A stretch of DNA of 64,000 nucleotides from Ophiosphaerella korrae (taxonomy: Eukaryota; Ascomycota; Dothideomycetes; Pleosporales; Phaeosphaeriaceae), in NCBI GenBank assembly GCA_028456385.1, contig JALNQF010000001.1, positions 1 to 64,000 on the forward strand, given 5' to 3'. How positions within the stretch are numbered: position 1 is the first letter of the stretch; each line of letters begins with the position of its first letter. The position numbers and the translations under genes are program-made. Shown in pieces: positions 37,154-48,745 of the stretch. The notes under the pieces are model-generated. The model saw only the letters and a program-made list of their open reading frames with translations. It made no database searches and was not told the origin of the DNA.

Positions 37154-39151
37154 TTAATGTTCTGTTACAGCAGATACTCTCTCAACAGCAAACCCAGCAA
37201 AAAAGTCACTGATACCTGCATAATCCTCGATATCCAGAACCATCGAGACGTCTTGGTCTAGTTAGCATACGGAAGCAATCCTGTGAGATTTGAGGCAATC
37301 TTAGACTTACAGCCATCTGGACGCACAATTGCAGTTGCACCATTTTTGGGATTTACTCCGTAGACTTCGTATGCGTGTCCATGTCCACTATGGTAGCTTT
37401 CGTCATCGATGTAGATCTTATGTAAGTCTAAACATATCATCAAACAGCTCAGACATGTGGTGCGAATTGGTCTTACCTCTCACCCGCCACTTGCCAGTCT
37501 CCGGCCAAAAAGCCTTCGGTATTTGCTCCTGCTTTGTCGTCAAACGTTCTCCTGAGAGAAGTACAAGCACTTCGATGAAGCTATCAACATCTAAACCAGG
37601 AGCTGTGTATTTCTTGATAGGTCCATGTTCCGAAAAAAGGTATTTGCCAAGCTGGCAGGTTAGCATAGGAGCCCATCAAGTGGAAATATTAATTACCTGA
37701 ATTAGTCTTCCAGAAGCGGCAATCTGACGGACATCACCGGCAAAAATCACAATCCTCCAACGTCCATCTGAAGGGAAAGCTTTGAGGAATTGCAATTCGA
37801 AAGCATCGCAGAATCGTATCACCTGCGCACTTGGAAACCGCATCCCGACTTTGAGACCCTTGGCCCGTGACTGAAGACTGCCGTTCGCCCGAGTCAGAAC
37901 AGAGTCGTCATACTTGATAGTCAGACCGGCCGTGAAAGGTCTCGCTTTAACCCAGATCTCGCTAAAGTCGACATTGTTATTGGCGTCAAGGACGCCACCC
38001 TGATCTTTACCCTTCGAGGCTATGGATTTCACCCAGTTTTTATCCCACTCAATCAAATCCTCAGCAACCTTTTGCCGCTCCGTGGTATAGGTCTCCAAGA
38101 TGTCTCTTTTCGCCTCTCCTTTAAGAAAGCTTGCGAGTTTCCATCCAATATTATATCCATCTTGTAAGCTTACGTTCATGCCTTGACCAGCCTTAGGAGA
38201 ATGCGTGTGGCATGCGTCGCCTGTCAAAAAGACACGATCCGAGTGTGTAAATTGGTCTGCGACTCGCTGTCCTACCTTATAGGTTGACCACCAAACCGTT
38301 TCTGCAAAGTCAATCTGATATGGGTGGAAGATCCGACGAGTGGTTTCTTGTAGATCCTCTAGCTTTACTTCCTTTGCCACAGTCCCTTCGGGAAGTTCCA
38401 TGTAAAAGCGATTCATAGACCCTCCTTCTCGAGGTATGTTAAGCACACTGCCCGCTTTAGATTGTATGACGGTGAGCTTCCTAATATCCGGGAAGTCGGT
38501 GCGAGGAATGAAATCCACGACACCCCACACTGAATCAGACCCGTCCCCAACCAACTTGAAGCCAAGTGATTTTCGAACGGTACTGTGTGCACCATCGCAA
38601 CCCAGGGCAAATTTTGCCTCGAACGTCTCCTCTTTCCCGTCCTTTTCTGTCACTATAGTGACGGGATAACCATGGGGATCTTTTCCTTTCTCTTCGTCGA
38701 CCTTCACTGATTGGACCCTATACCCATAGTCTACATCTTGATCATTAAACCTCTTCATAGCCCCCAATAACATATCATGGACTCGTGCCTGACTCAAAAT
38801 AAGACGAGGCAGATGCGACAAGCCTTGGTAGGATGCTTCGACGCTTCTTGTCCTCTCAATGGCGCCTTCTTTGCCGACTGGATTGTAAAAAGCCACTTCA
38901 AGATTGTGGAAACCCTCCCTTAGTAGCTGATCTTCGATACCAAAACTTTCAAAGATCTCTGTAGTGCGACTTTGGATACCGTCAGCCGTGCCCCATTCCA
39001 GCGGTCCAGAGCGGGAATCCACGATCTTGCAGCGTACTCCATAGCGTGCCAGCCAAGTTGCGGCGCTGAGACCAGCTGACCCACTGCCACAGATGAAGAT
39101 GTCCATCTTTTCGTGCGCTTGTCCATTTGTGCCACCGCTGGTATAGGCCAT
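37154..39151 (-). CDS. Phenol 2-monooxygenase-type FAD aromatic hydroxylase
   Basis: Four exons (39151-37697, 37651-37477, 37427-37311, 37257-37154) joined over introns of 45, 49 and 53 bp give 1,851 bases, a 616-residue protein, close to the usual length. Seen: dinucleotide fold GSGSAG at residues 22-27, the DG motif GCDGAHS at 184-190, the FAD-ribityl GD motif in LTGDACHTHSPKAGQG (309-324), and a C-terminal thioredoxin-like dimerisation domain with HKIYIDDES, GHGHAYEVYG and MVLDIEDY. This family hydroxylates phenols with NADPH and O2 in the cytosol, either in catabolism or in pigment and secondary metabolism; the substrate here cannot be read. An alternative start is Met16. The gene is apparently intact although surrounded by dead transposons. 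Confidence 0.9.
37258..37310 (-). other. Intron 3 of the aromatic hydroxylase gene
   Basis: GTAAGT..GCTAAC..TAG, 53 bp, phase 1. Splicing restores RPDGY-QDVSMVLDIEDY, which matches the conserved end of the family; reading through gives an early stop. Confidence 0.85.
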
Positions 39152-39600
39152 TCTTCCTGCTGGATGGATAGTATGGAGACAGTTATGAAGCGACGATAAA
39201 GGAAGCGGAAGAGAACTAGGTGGATTAGGACTCGGCAGCGTAAGATGGGGGAGAGGACGAGTGCCAAGGCTGCGGTTCCAGCGGAGTTAGCGAGATGATG
39301 CTGTGTTGGCATGTCATCTAACCATAGGTTAGCCGAGGATGCAGGATGCATGTCACCTAGCCATGGAGATAAGTGGGGTCGGCCATAGGCCTAGCTACTC
39401 TAGGTAGCGCCTATCTATTCTCAGTAGCTTATACTATTTTAGAAAGTACTCTTGGAATTAATGTGAAGCTGTCTAAAGTTAACCTTAGCCCTGGTCAGAA
39501 TAATCTATATACTTAGAAGATATTGCCTGAAAAGCGAAGAGTCTTTTCAGAGATATTCACCAAGAATTTAAGTTAGCATTCTATTAGCGCATACAAAGCC
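39152..39600. promoter_or_regulatory. Upstream region of the hydroxylase gene
   Basis: The 5' flank on the - strand side. The first ~200 bp are GC-balanced, and from about 39,400 the sequence turns AT-rich and repeat-like. No specific operator could be identified. Confidence 0.3.
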
Positions 39601-40080
39601 TTGTGCGAAGGTGTTAGGATCTTATTTAAGGCTGTATATGCATCTACAAATGACAACAGCTAATTAGATTATCTTACTCCTGCAAGTCTAAGTTTAAGGT
39701 ATTACGTACGTGAGATCCTATTAATGCGTAAAAGCTTCGATTAGACGACGCTAGCTTTAGTACAAAAATCGACTATTTACAAAGTGCAAATGCTAAGCTA
39801 CGAGAGGAGATAGAGATGTAGAAGGACAAGGCAGCTACAGAATCTTAGCGAGTAAAGCTTGTAGAAGAACAGCACTATAGAGTTTATAAGAGTTTAGAAG
39901 AATAGCTTTACAAAGTGTGCGAGAATAATTAGTAGCTTTAAGAGTAGGTAGATAGATGTGCTGCTAGTATAGAGTACTTAAAAGACATACTTGCGAAGTG
40001 CTTCTAAGGATTAGGAATAGCACTGCTAGTGTTAGAAGAAATAAAGAAGGCGGTTTCCTTAATAGTCTCTTGAGTTTAGC
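39600..40080 (+). pseudogene. RIP-type relic of a Gln-rich coiled-coil reading frame
   Basis: From about 39,740 one + strand frame reads LDDASFSTKIDYLQSANAKL and on through REEIEM, KDKAATES, RVKLVEEQHYRVYKSLEE, LYKVCENN and VDRCAASIEYLKDILAKC. The breaks are TAG or TAA codons at places where CAG or CAA would give glutamine in a heptad-like coiled coil. At least eight glutamine-to-stop conversions are inferred. It ends near 40,070 with TGA. It could be the C-terminal part of a transposon-encoded protein, but the family is not recognised. Confidence 0.55.
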
Positions 40081-40925
40081 TACTATTAGGAATAAAATTA
40101 TTAGTTTAAGTCCTAAATTTAAATTCTAGACTATATATAAAGAGTAACTTAACTTATAATTATGTACGTCTTTTTTAACATCCTCTTCTGCTTCTTATAG
40201 CTAAAAAAATAACTACTTATTGTTATTCTTATTACTTTCTACTGCGTAAGGACGGACTTTATTTAATTACTTCTATTCTCTTCTTTTCCTACTCTTATAC
40301 CGCTATATAAATAATACTATCGGCATATATAGTACTATAAATAGCTTAGTACTGCTCTTTTTACCTATACCTTCCCTAATTTCCTAGAATTCTAGAACTT
40401 AACTAGAATACATGTAAAAGGATACTTTTTGCTTTTGTTTTAATTAATAAGTTTATAGTTTCTAGATAAATTGTCTATTCTTTGCTACGTAACTTTGTGT
40501 ATTAAGTAGATATTTCGTAGAGTTAAGTTAATACTCTTTAGAAATTATACTATTTCTAGACTAGCTACATTATACTCTCTCCTAAAATACCTATACTGTC
40601 GAGAATTCTCTTTAATAGCCTCTCTCCCCCTTAGGTCTACAACACACCCTAGAAGCTAATAATTTATCGTGCCCGATAATATATTTAACGAAGCGATAAT
40701 TTTATAGCTTTAGCTAATAAGAAGAATATAGTTATAGATCTTGCAAGACTAATACACGCTAGAACAACTCTAAGACGTCTAATAAGTATTAGCATCTATA
40801 GAAGAAGTTCTTCTTAATGTCGCCCCTCTTAGTTCTAGAATAGGCTCTAGAAGTTTTAAGAGTAGTATATTACACGAAAATTTAGGTAGCCTTAGTTTAT
40901 AGTATAGCTTTTCCCTTTATATTAC
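40081..40925. other. AT-rich degraded repeat DNA
   Basis: CpA-poor, stop-rich sequence with no recognisable domain. It resembles the 1-34 kb block in composition but shows no obvious match to the gypsy family. Confidence 0.45.
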
Positions 40926-41090
40926 TGTTATGTAGTAGCTCTACTCTACTACGCTAAATAAACCTAAAAAGGTAACCGAGTATTTAACAACGTTGAATAC
41001 AGGAGTAGAATAGTATATATATTGCCTAAGGGCCCTCGCCCTTGCTTGCGCTTTGCGCAGCTACGGCCTACTGCGGCCTATAGCGTGATA
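40926..41090. repeat. LTR-like direct repeat, left copy
   Basis: 165 bp, RIP-mutated relative to 42,229-42,396. Confidence 0.75.
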
Positions 41091-42228
41091 ATTACAATTC
41101 TCGCGACTTAGAAGGAATCTTATATACAAGTTCGATGCTGTAGTATCTAGTTAACTATTTTATCTTCTAGATCTTCTTCTCCTCCTAGCTTTCTAGTAGC
41201 ATTCGTCTTTCCTATAATACTCTTCTACAAGGTCTTAGTACTTCTTAAGAACATTAATAGGTTCCTATATATTTACTAAGCTAGGATATCCTTCTTATTT
41301 TATCTTATAATACTGTACCCCCTTAATTATCTTGTAGCTAATAATTTCTTTAATAATGTATAATTCTTTACCTTCTAACTCTATTCTAGTCTCTATGCTA
41401 GTCTCTAGCTCGTTAGGAACTAAGTTAGTAATAGTAGCAACACGCATAACCTTTGCGTTAGTTAGAGACTTGTCTAAAAATAGTTAGATTAGTAGATTGC
41501 TAGATAGCAACAATACTTACCTTTAGGATTAGCTAGGGCTAGATTAATAGTAGACAGCACGTTTTAGACAAGCCCCTAATAACTAGGTAGTGTATACATT
41601 AGACAATAGTTTTTAGTACAGTCTAGTCTAGTTCTATTTATTTTCTCTTAATCTTTTGCCTCTTTGATATAGTTGCCTATATAAAATATTAAACTAACTA
41701 GCTGCAACTACTAGACTTTTATAAACTTACTATAATTAGAAAAATTAATAAACGCTTTAAAAATAGGACTTCTAGGGGAAACGTAACTAGAGTTATTCTA
41801 ATAGGCTTTTTAGGAATTATTGTCTTCTTAGTTATCTACCTCTTATTAGTTTAGATAGGAAAAAGGTTTATTACACCTGTCTTACCTATACCTGTCAAAT
41901 CTATAGTCTTAAGTGCCTCTTCTTTGATTTTATTCTAAGGTAGGGACAACCTATATTTAGTAGGTGTAGTACCTAGGAGATCGTTAATGTCGATGAAATC
42001 GCACTCTAGGCTCGGAGTAGCTCGGGGTAGACCCCCTATCTTAGAGTTTTCTGTTCCTTTTGTACTGTAAGTAGAATAGTACGGCCTAGGAATAATATTA
42101 TCTTTAGCTATAAGGTTAATAACCCTCTACCTATCAATATCTATATAATAGTTATCTTTGCTTGGATATAAATCCTCTAAAGCTACCTACCTTTTCGACT
42201 TTACTAGAATCGGTTGCCGCATATTTAA

Positions 42229-42396
42229 TGTTATGTCGCAGCTCTACTCCACTGCGCCAAACAAACCCAAAAAGGTAACCGAGTATTCAACAACGTTGAA
42301 TACAGGAGTAGAACAGTATATATTGCCTAAGGGCCCTCGGAGCCCTTGTCTTGCGCTCTTGCGCAGCTACGGCCTACTGCGGCCTGTAGCGTGACA
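42229..42396. repeat. LTR-like direct repeat, right copy
   Basis: 168 bp. It retains CGCAGC, CCACTGCGCC and GGCCTGTAGCGTGACA, where the left copy has T for C. Confidence 0.75.
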
Positions 42397-43955
42397 ATAA
42401 GCTGCATTTTCGCATAACTATTAAAAACCGTGATACAGAGACTACTAAAGCACATCAGTACGAATAGAAAACGTGTGCACGAAGGAGGCTCAAGACGGAT
42501 CTCTAGAGAGTAAGATTGTATATGCTCGCGTAAAGTTGCCGGTGTTTGGCAGAAGAGTCAGCAGTTAGGGGGGACTAGAATCAGGACCGAGACTAAAACG
42601 GAGTGAAGTATGAGCAGCCTGAGGCACCAAGATTTTGATCATTGCTGAGCCTGAGCAAGCTTGATCGAGCCTGAGCAAAGCATGATCCGGCATGATTGCA
42701 GCATGAGCAGTGGCAGCGCAAAGCTGAGTGAAGCTGAGCCGACGTTGAGCCGAGCACGATTCTGCTGATGTAATGTGCTAAGACTGGCTAACCTACCTGG
42801 GTGTATGCTTGGGGTAGATTTCACCCGAAAATCGCGTAAGTTTATATTCTGGGCGAAGGGAAGTTCGGCATCTCAGGCTTTATTAAGTGGGGAGAAAGTG
42901 TGGTGCAAAGATACCTATGGGAGCAATAAGGAGGCGATTATCGGAGATCTGTGAGGCTCGACAATGCTGTGCCTAAGCTGCATACAGGTAACAATCGCGT
43001 AGACATGGTGTCCTCATCGCTACAATGAAAATCTCCACCATGAAAATTGCTCGCTTCGAAACTTGAACTGGACTTTTGAGTTTGGTGGCGGCGGTGTGTG
43101 GCTGGATCCCGCTTTAGTGCCCGCGGTCAGGCGCGACGCCGCCACACGTTTGCCGATTAGCCACCCACAGAACTTGCGCAAACAAGCCAACGGTGCCATC
43201 GAGACGAGCCAGTGTTTAACTCGTTGCGCAAACTCTCAGCCCGCTACCTATCGTTGCCGTGATGGATCAAGGTCGGCATGTTCATATTGTTACTGGGACC
43301 TCGGCAACCATCTCGCCACACGACTCACGAAGCTGCCAGGCATAGAAAAGACCTGTGCGAAAGAACACGGCTGGAGTCTAGGATATGCAGAACATTAGCA
43401 TGAATACATGACTTATGGGCCGTTTATTAACATAGCGCTATATCCCAATGGAGGGCGAAACACAGAAATTAGTGGGTCTCACACGTGTCTGTCAATTCCA
43501 TCTGCTTCCTGCCGACCAATTGCCTTACCCCTTAGCCGATGTGACAAGTCCTGATGCCTCGAGGAAGACCTTTTACTCTGCAGGGGCGCCATGTGGGGAT
43601 TTCTGCTATTGGCCTCGACACCGGTAGACTTACTCCTCTCGTCCTATTTTGTAACGAACACTGGCTCGGTGGGGACCGGCGACCGGCACAAGTGAGGAAG
43701 TTGTTGACGCACTAAACAAGATCTACAAAGGGGAACGGAAACTGGCATTGAAATCAAAAACCCATGATGATCCAACATTGAACCATCTTCCTAGCTTGTG
43801 GTATTCTCCAATGGTACGATTTAGTCCACGTTGTCCTAGCAGTCCCCATCTTTTTGGACACACCACGTCGAACCCCTCCAGGACGAAGGCCTTCGATTGC
43901 GTTCAGCAACTAGAGTTATACCAAGCACATACAACGCGCCGAAAGAACACCGAAG
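42397..43955. other. Intergenic region with a GAGC-rich simple-repeat tract
   Basis: At about 42,610-42,760 the words TGAGC, CCTGAGCA, GCATGA and GCTGAG recur (GAGCCTGAGCAAGCTTGATC, GAGCCTGAGCAAAGCATGATC), a degenerate tandem repeat. The rest has normal composition and serves as the upstream region of the membrane protein gene at 43,956. Open frames at 43,063-43,398 and 43,748-44,065 have no recognisable features and are not called. Confidence 0.5.
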
Positions 43956-45277
43956 ATGCAGGATCGGGGTGTGCAGGTTGCAGGTGTCGCTATCACGTTT
44001 CTTTTCCTAACGTGGCTGACAGTAGGCTTGCGATGCTACGTAAGGTTCGTCCACCAGGCATTTGACTACATTTGATAATATTCTGACTCAATTTGTAGAA
44101 TATGTCTAGTGAAGTCCTTCGGACGGGATGACTATGCCATGGTTCTGACACTTGCCTTGTTTACAATGTATTTGGCATGTCAACTAGGCGGCGCAGTTCA
44201 CGGTTCTGGTCAACGTCGTTCAGAGCTCACGGATGAAAGTGCTCAGACTGCACTTCGCTACTGGTTCCTTTGTGAAGTGTTTTACACTCTATCTACATCA
44301 CTGCTCAAAATTGCTGTCGGCTTCTTCTTGTTACGCATCACCATTATCCCAACACACGTTTGGATCATCCGAGCCATCATGGTTATTGCGGCATTTCTTG
44401 GGGTAGCGTACACTTCTGTCGTTATCTTCCAGTGTAACCCTATCTCGTACTGGTGGGATCTGGATCCTACCCACTCTGGCAAGTGTCTTTCCGCATCATT
44501 GGTCATGATCTTTACCTTCGTGGTCTCGGGCCTGAACTCGTTTGCAGACTGGACCTTTGGTCTCCTACCTATCTTTATTGTAAAAGATCTGCAAATGAGG
44601 AAGCGCGCGAAAGTGCTCGTCAGCTCGATCATTAGCTTAGCAGCGATGTAAGTAATTACTTGGATGTTTTGGTTTCATCTCACCACCTCAATACCACCTA
44701 TTAACTAATAGAGATGCTAACATTCATGCACAGCGGCTCAACTGCAACAATTATCCGCCTGCCTTACACGACCAGTATCGGAGAGTACAAGGGCGACTTC
44801 CTTTACCGAACAACAGATTTTGCAATCTGGAGCACGGTAGAGGTAGGCGTAGGCATAACAGCCGGCTGCATAGCGACTCTTAGGCCGCTCTTGAAGACTC
44901 CTCTTGGAGGATCGACGGCCAACTCCACCGGAAAATGGTGGAGCCGGAAGAAGAATTCCTACAAGAACAGCCACAGTATGCAGCCATTAGAAAAGCTTCG
45001 GCCAACAAATGAGAGGGCAGTCCGTACAACAACTGTCACTGGTGGGAGACAAAGCAGTGAATCGGACAAGCAAACGTTCTTAAACACGAATGTATCCACA
45101 GAAGACAGGAGAGGTGGAATCAATAAAAGTGTATCAACTACAGTCGTAGCAGAACGTGGCGAAGGTAGATCAGCGGTGATGCCTAGCCCAACGATGCATC
45201 GGGGTCGTAATGGCAGCAATTCTACCCTAGAAGATGAGGAAAGGGGAAAGCCAACTAAAATCTATGAACGCTTCTAA
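43956..45277 (+). CDS. Fungal rhodopsin-domain (SAT4-like) integral membrane protein
   Basis: Three exons (43956-44044, 44099-44647, 44734-45277) over introns of 54 and 86 bp give 1,182 bases, 393 residues. The first helix lies near the N-terminus (VAGVAITFLFLTWLTVGLRC). The loop LVKSFGRDDYAMV, the QCNPISYWWD motif and the helix before ATIIRLPYT are hallmarks of the family that carries the fungal rhodopsin domain (PF20684). About seven hydrophobic helices are followed by a ~130-residue Ser/Thr/Arg-rich cytosolic tail. Members are plasma-membrane proteins, some of CFEM-GPCR type; this one has no CFEM domain, and the ligand and role are unknown. Intron 1 uses donor GTTCGT, chosen because it alone restores RCYVR-ICLVKSF. 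Confidence 0.88.
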
Positions 45278-47474
45278 ATGGCAATGAAATATAGATAATG
45301 AAATAAAACCACGATTACGGAACATCCTCCTCTCCAAGATGATCCCCAAGACTCGAAATCGATACAACATTCCTCACAAGCTACAAATGGGGAGGCTGAG
45401 GAGTAAGGACGGTTCGCATTGGTAGGCTGTAGTATTGCAAATCGGCCCTTCCTGTCGATCCGTCTACGAACTAGAGACTGCAACTTGCGCTTCCACGTGT
45501 GCTAAGGCCAGCACGGCCTCTAACATCGGACATTCCAAAACGATCGCGTCAAAACCCTACTAGAAGGAAGGTCCTTTTCGCACAAAAATCGTCATAATGG
45601 GGTGCCTTATTAAGAAAATGTCAGCAAGCCAAACCAACGGAGCTTAGCTTGATCAACGACCTCGGGAGACTTGATGAACAAGAACAAAGACAACATTCCA
45701 AGGCATAACATAGCTGCAATACCCTATGATACGCAAAATTGGAAGTTCAGATATCGGGATTACGATGCGTACCCAGTGGTACCAGCATTCTCTTTGCGTT
45801 GTGGGACTTGAGGGGGTTTGGCCAAAATAGATCTAGCTAGGCTCATGAATCAGGAACTATGCCATTTTAAGCAAGTGGACCCTCTTTCCTCCCTGGCTAC
45901 CAGGGTCATCCAGTTATCTGGGACAGCACACGCACGGGGACTTGTGTGAAATGTGTCAGGGATCCATATTTTTACGCGATTTCAGTCGTTCCCGCGAGTT
46001 CTCCCGCTATTGACAATATGCCTAGAACTCTCCCTGTTGTATAAAGTTCAACGCAGAGGTGGAACTAACCAACGATACGAGAACCACTAAATCTGTCTTT
46101 TTCATCTATTATGGTAGAATTTCTGATCTAGGCTTGGAACATCTTTTCTCAAAGTAATCAGTTAGGAGGTAATGTTCCTCGGAGAACATGGAGATTTCCA
46201 ACACACTTCGTCGCAACCTCACTATTTTAACTACCGGTTTTGAAATATTCGGCGGTAATAGTCTCAAAATTTAAAGTGTGAGCAAATTGACCAGTGTCAA
46301 AGGGGATCTTTACTAGAGCTGGTATCAGGGCATTGCTAGACTTAGTAGTAATCATTGAAGACTGAACCAGGCGCATAAGGAGCCGCCTATACAGGCCACT
46401 TGCAATTAGAAATTAGTTATATCGACAAGCTGTGACCAAGATCTGAGAGTAATACAATAGGCAAGTAAGCAGAGCACCACAGTTTCAACAACTAAGGTCA
46501 AGCCGGTTAAACCAGCGAAAATACATGAGGGCTTCACAAACAAGCAGAAACAAAGGTTAATTATGTTGAGAAAGCTATTTCCAATTGTTTCCTATTCAAG
46601 TTTCATACGCCGAACATAAGGGGCAGCCATTCACTCTCAGTTGCCGACTTCCAGGTCTGCATTGAAACATCTTCTCGCATTACGCATTCTCATTTACCAA
46701 GACCATGCCTCACTGTTGTATAAGTGTGCATAGATAATTTTATACCATACATAGTCCTGAACCACTAGGCTTTCCTAGAACTTCACCTTCGTGCTCTTCG
46801 TCGGAGCTAAAGAAAATTCTTAGACATATCCTGATGTGGCTTTTATGGCAGATTAATAAGCGATGATGGTAATTACAAGGATAAGGAAATTAAGAGCTAA
46901 AGGATTTGAAGATTTGAAGCCTTGCATGGCTTACTCAGGACCGGAGTTTGAGGTGGAGATACGCCACTCCTCTTGTACACTTGGCACGGTCATTAGTATC
47001 TTGATTTTCCCAAACGTTGATATTGTAAGATGTTATATTGACTTTTTCCTAAACTACCAAATCTGTACAAATCTATCGGATTGCATGATATACCTGGAAG
47101 TGAAGAAATTTGCTCCTAGAGGCGCCAACTGTCTGGTGTTTGTCCCACTACGGAAGCAAATATTAATCTAATCAGCATGCAGCTCGCTACGGCGTGCATA
47201 TTCTACACTTGTAAACGGTCAGATCTACTATGACCGCAAGGTTCAAAACATCATGGGTATATACTCATATGCTCGCTACCACAATCCAACTAGTGCTTAT
47301 GAGCGATCTTAGATCGCACACTCAGAATTCTAGTTGGATCTTATGCAAGCGATAGGGTAGCATGTGTGTTTTCATCGGTGACAACTCACATAAAGTAGTG
47401 CTCATTCACGATGAAATTTCTAAGATCCTACGACTTTCTTTCCCTGGCCTTAAGTTGTCGTGAGGTATCAAAAA
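45278..47474. other. 2.2-kb intergenic region
   Basis: No gene is supported. An ATG-initiated frame of 102 codons at 46,863-47,171 has no recognisable motif. Near 47,287-47,340 ATCCAACTAG and CTAGTTGGAT form an inverted repeat around the palindrome GCGATCTTAGATCGC. The last part would hold the promoter of the tyrosinase gene. Confidence 0.4.
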
Positions 47475-48745
47475 ATGTACCTCTCAAAGCTCCTCCTCGT
47501 ACCTTGTTTAGCATCGCTTTCAGGAGTAAACGCAGGCCCAGGGACATGCAGCAACCCTCCGAAGAGGTCTGAGTGGTACTATTCCCAACCATTCTACTAT
47601 TGTTTGAAACTGATGGTCGGTGACCTCTAGGCGGCAGCTCTCGCATGTGCAAAGACAATCGTATATCGATGCTGTTCTATGCTTAACTACCAAGGAGGCC
47701 AAATCTGGTATTGCGGGAGCATTCAATCGTTTCGACGATCATATGGCTGTTCATAATAACCAAGCTGCAAATATCCACTGGGTAGTATGTCAATGTACTC
47801 TCCATCCCGGACGGGTCTCAGTTATTGCTGATGCACCGCAGGGTCATTTCATACTATGGCATCGCTATTTTGTTGCCACCTATGAGAAAGCTTTGAGGGA
47901 TGAATGTGGATACACAGGTGGTCAGCCGTATGTTAGACACCCCTTTCATGTCGATACTACAGGGGAGAGTTACAATATCATTTACTAAATCATGAGAAGC
48001 TATTGGGATTGGTCTATTGATGCCGATCCGCACAACCTCACATCCACTCGCGTGTTTGAGTCTGATATCTTTGACTTAACAACCGGCTTTGGCGGCAATG
48101 GAGAGTTTATTGCACCCACCGCCGAGCAGAATCGTTTCAATATCAGCGGCAATTTGGGTGGTGGTTGCGTCCAAAACGGACCGTTCATTCCATCAAAATT
48201 CATGCTCAACTTTCCGACCAAAGATTGCTTGAGGCGCGATTTTGTCCCCTGGATTTTGGACGCGTTTGCAGATCCAAAAGAGGTAGGAAAGTTGCTTGTG
48301 CAGAAAGACTATACGAGTTTCGCAAGGCAGATCGAAAACAAGCGGACATTGACACTGGAGGATCCAAATATACATGCAAGTGGCCATTTCGGCGTCGGGG
48401 GCATACAAGGAATAATGGGAAATGTTGCAAATAGCCCAGGTGGTGAGTTTCTGATTGCTGCTTCAATTTACACTTGACGGCTTTGCTTCAATAAATATTT
48501 TGTTGACAAGACACAGATCCGCTTTTCTACCCCACCATGGTAACATGGATCATGTATTTTGGACTTGGCAACAACAAGACCTTGAAACGCGGCTCAATCA
48601 AGTTGGTGGGCCCATGTACCGACTCGATTATGGTGGCCCAAATGTGACGCTGGATTATGAGGTAAATATGGGGAAATTGAGTGGTAATGCAATACTTAAA
48701 GAGTTGCTGGATACGCAAGGAGGAAAACTCTGTTATACATATTAA
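47475..48745 (+). pseudogene. Tyrosinase (type-3 copper), one-base frameshift
   Basis: Five exons (47475-47566, 47631-47781, 47842-47927, 48000-48442, 48517-48745) over introns of 64, 60, 72 and 74 bp total 1,001 bases, one short of a 333-residue protein. A signal peptide (MYLSKLLLVPCLASL..) points to secretion. CuA histidines are seen in DDHMAVH, ANIHW and LWHRYF; CuB in NIHASGHFG and HHGNMDHVFW; the protein ends KLCYTY. Intron 4 joined to ATCCG gives the conserved SPGDPLFY. The frame then slips in a run of four Cs (48,530-48,533) where five would give YPHHGNMD. Tyrosinases oxidise monophenols and diphenols. A sequencing error would make this an intact gene. Confidence 0.8.

Larger units (their letters stand above)
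40926..42396 (-). mobile_element. Small degraded LTR retroelement (165/168-bp LTRs)
   Basis: Direct repeats 40,926-41,090 and 42,229-42,396 both run from TGTTATGT to GCGTGAYA and share GGTAACCGAGTATT, CAACGTTGAATACAGGAGTA and CAGCTACGGCCTACTGCGGCC. The left copy shows RIP-type C-to-T changes (GTCGCAGC to GTAGTAGC), while the right copy is nearly unmutated. The 1.14-kb interior read on the - strand gives gag-like pieces, for example FIDINDLL near 42,000-41,960 and SLIFYIGNYIKEAKD near 41,690-41,650, broken by TAG/TAA. Orientation is therefore probably -, with no pol seen. No convincing target duplication was found. Confidence 0.7.

Noticed and set aside
38920..39351. 143-codon - strand frame at the start of the hydroxylase gene
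   Set aside because: It is a shadow of the hydroxylase N-terminal exon, whose flavin-binding motif is clear in the other frame.
42158..42394. 78-codon + strand frame in the small LTR element
   Set aside because: It runs over the LTR boundary and lies opposite the gag-like relic on the - strand.
43063..43398. 111-codon open frame starting at TTG
   Set aside because: No ATG start, no motif, odd composition, and no intron partner.
43748..44065. 105-codon open frame before the rhodopsin-like gene
   Set aside because: It overlaps exon 1 of the membrane protein gene in another frame, and that exon is supported by family sequence.
46863..47171. 102-codon ATG-initiated frame in the 2.2-kb gap
   Set aside because: No recognisable domain, signal or repeat; it could be chance in AT-leaning DNA. 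Transcript data would decide.
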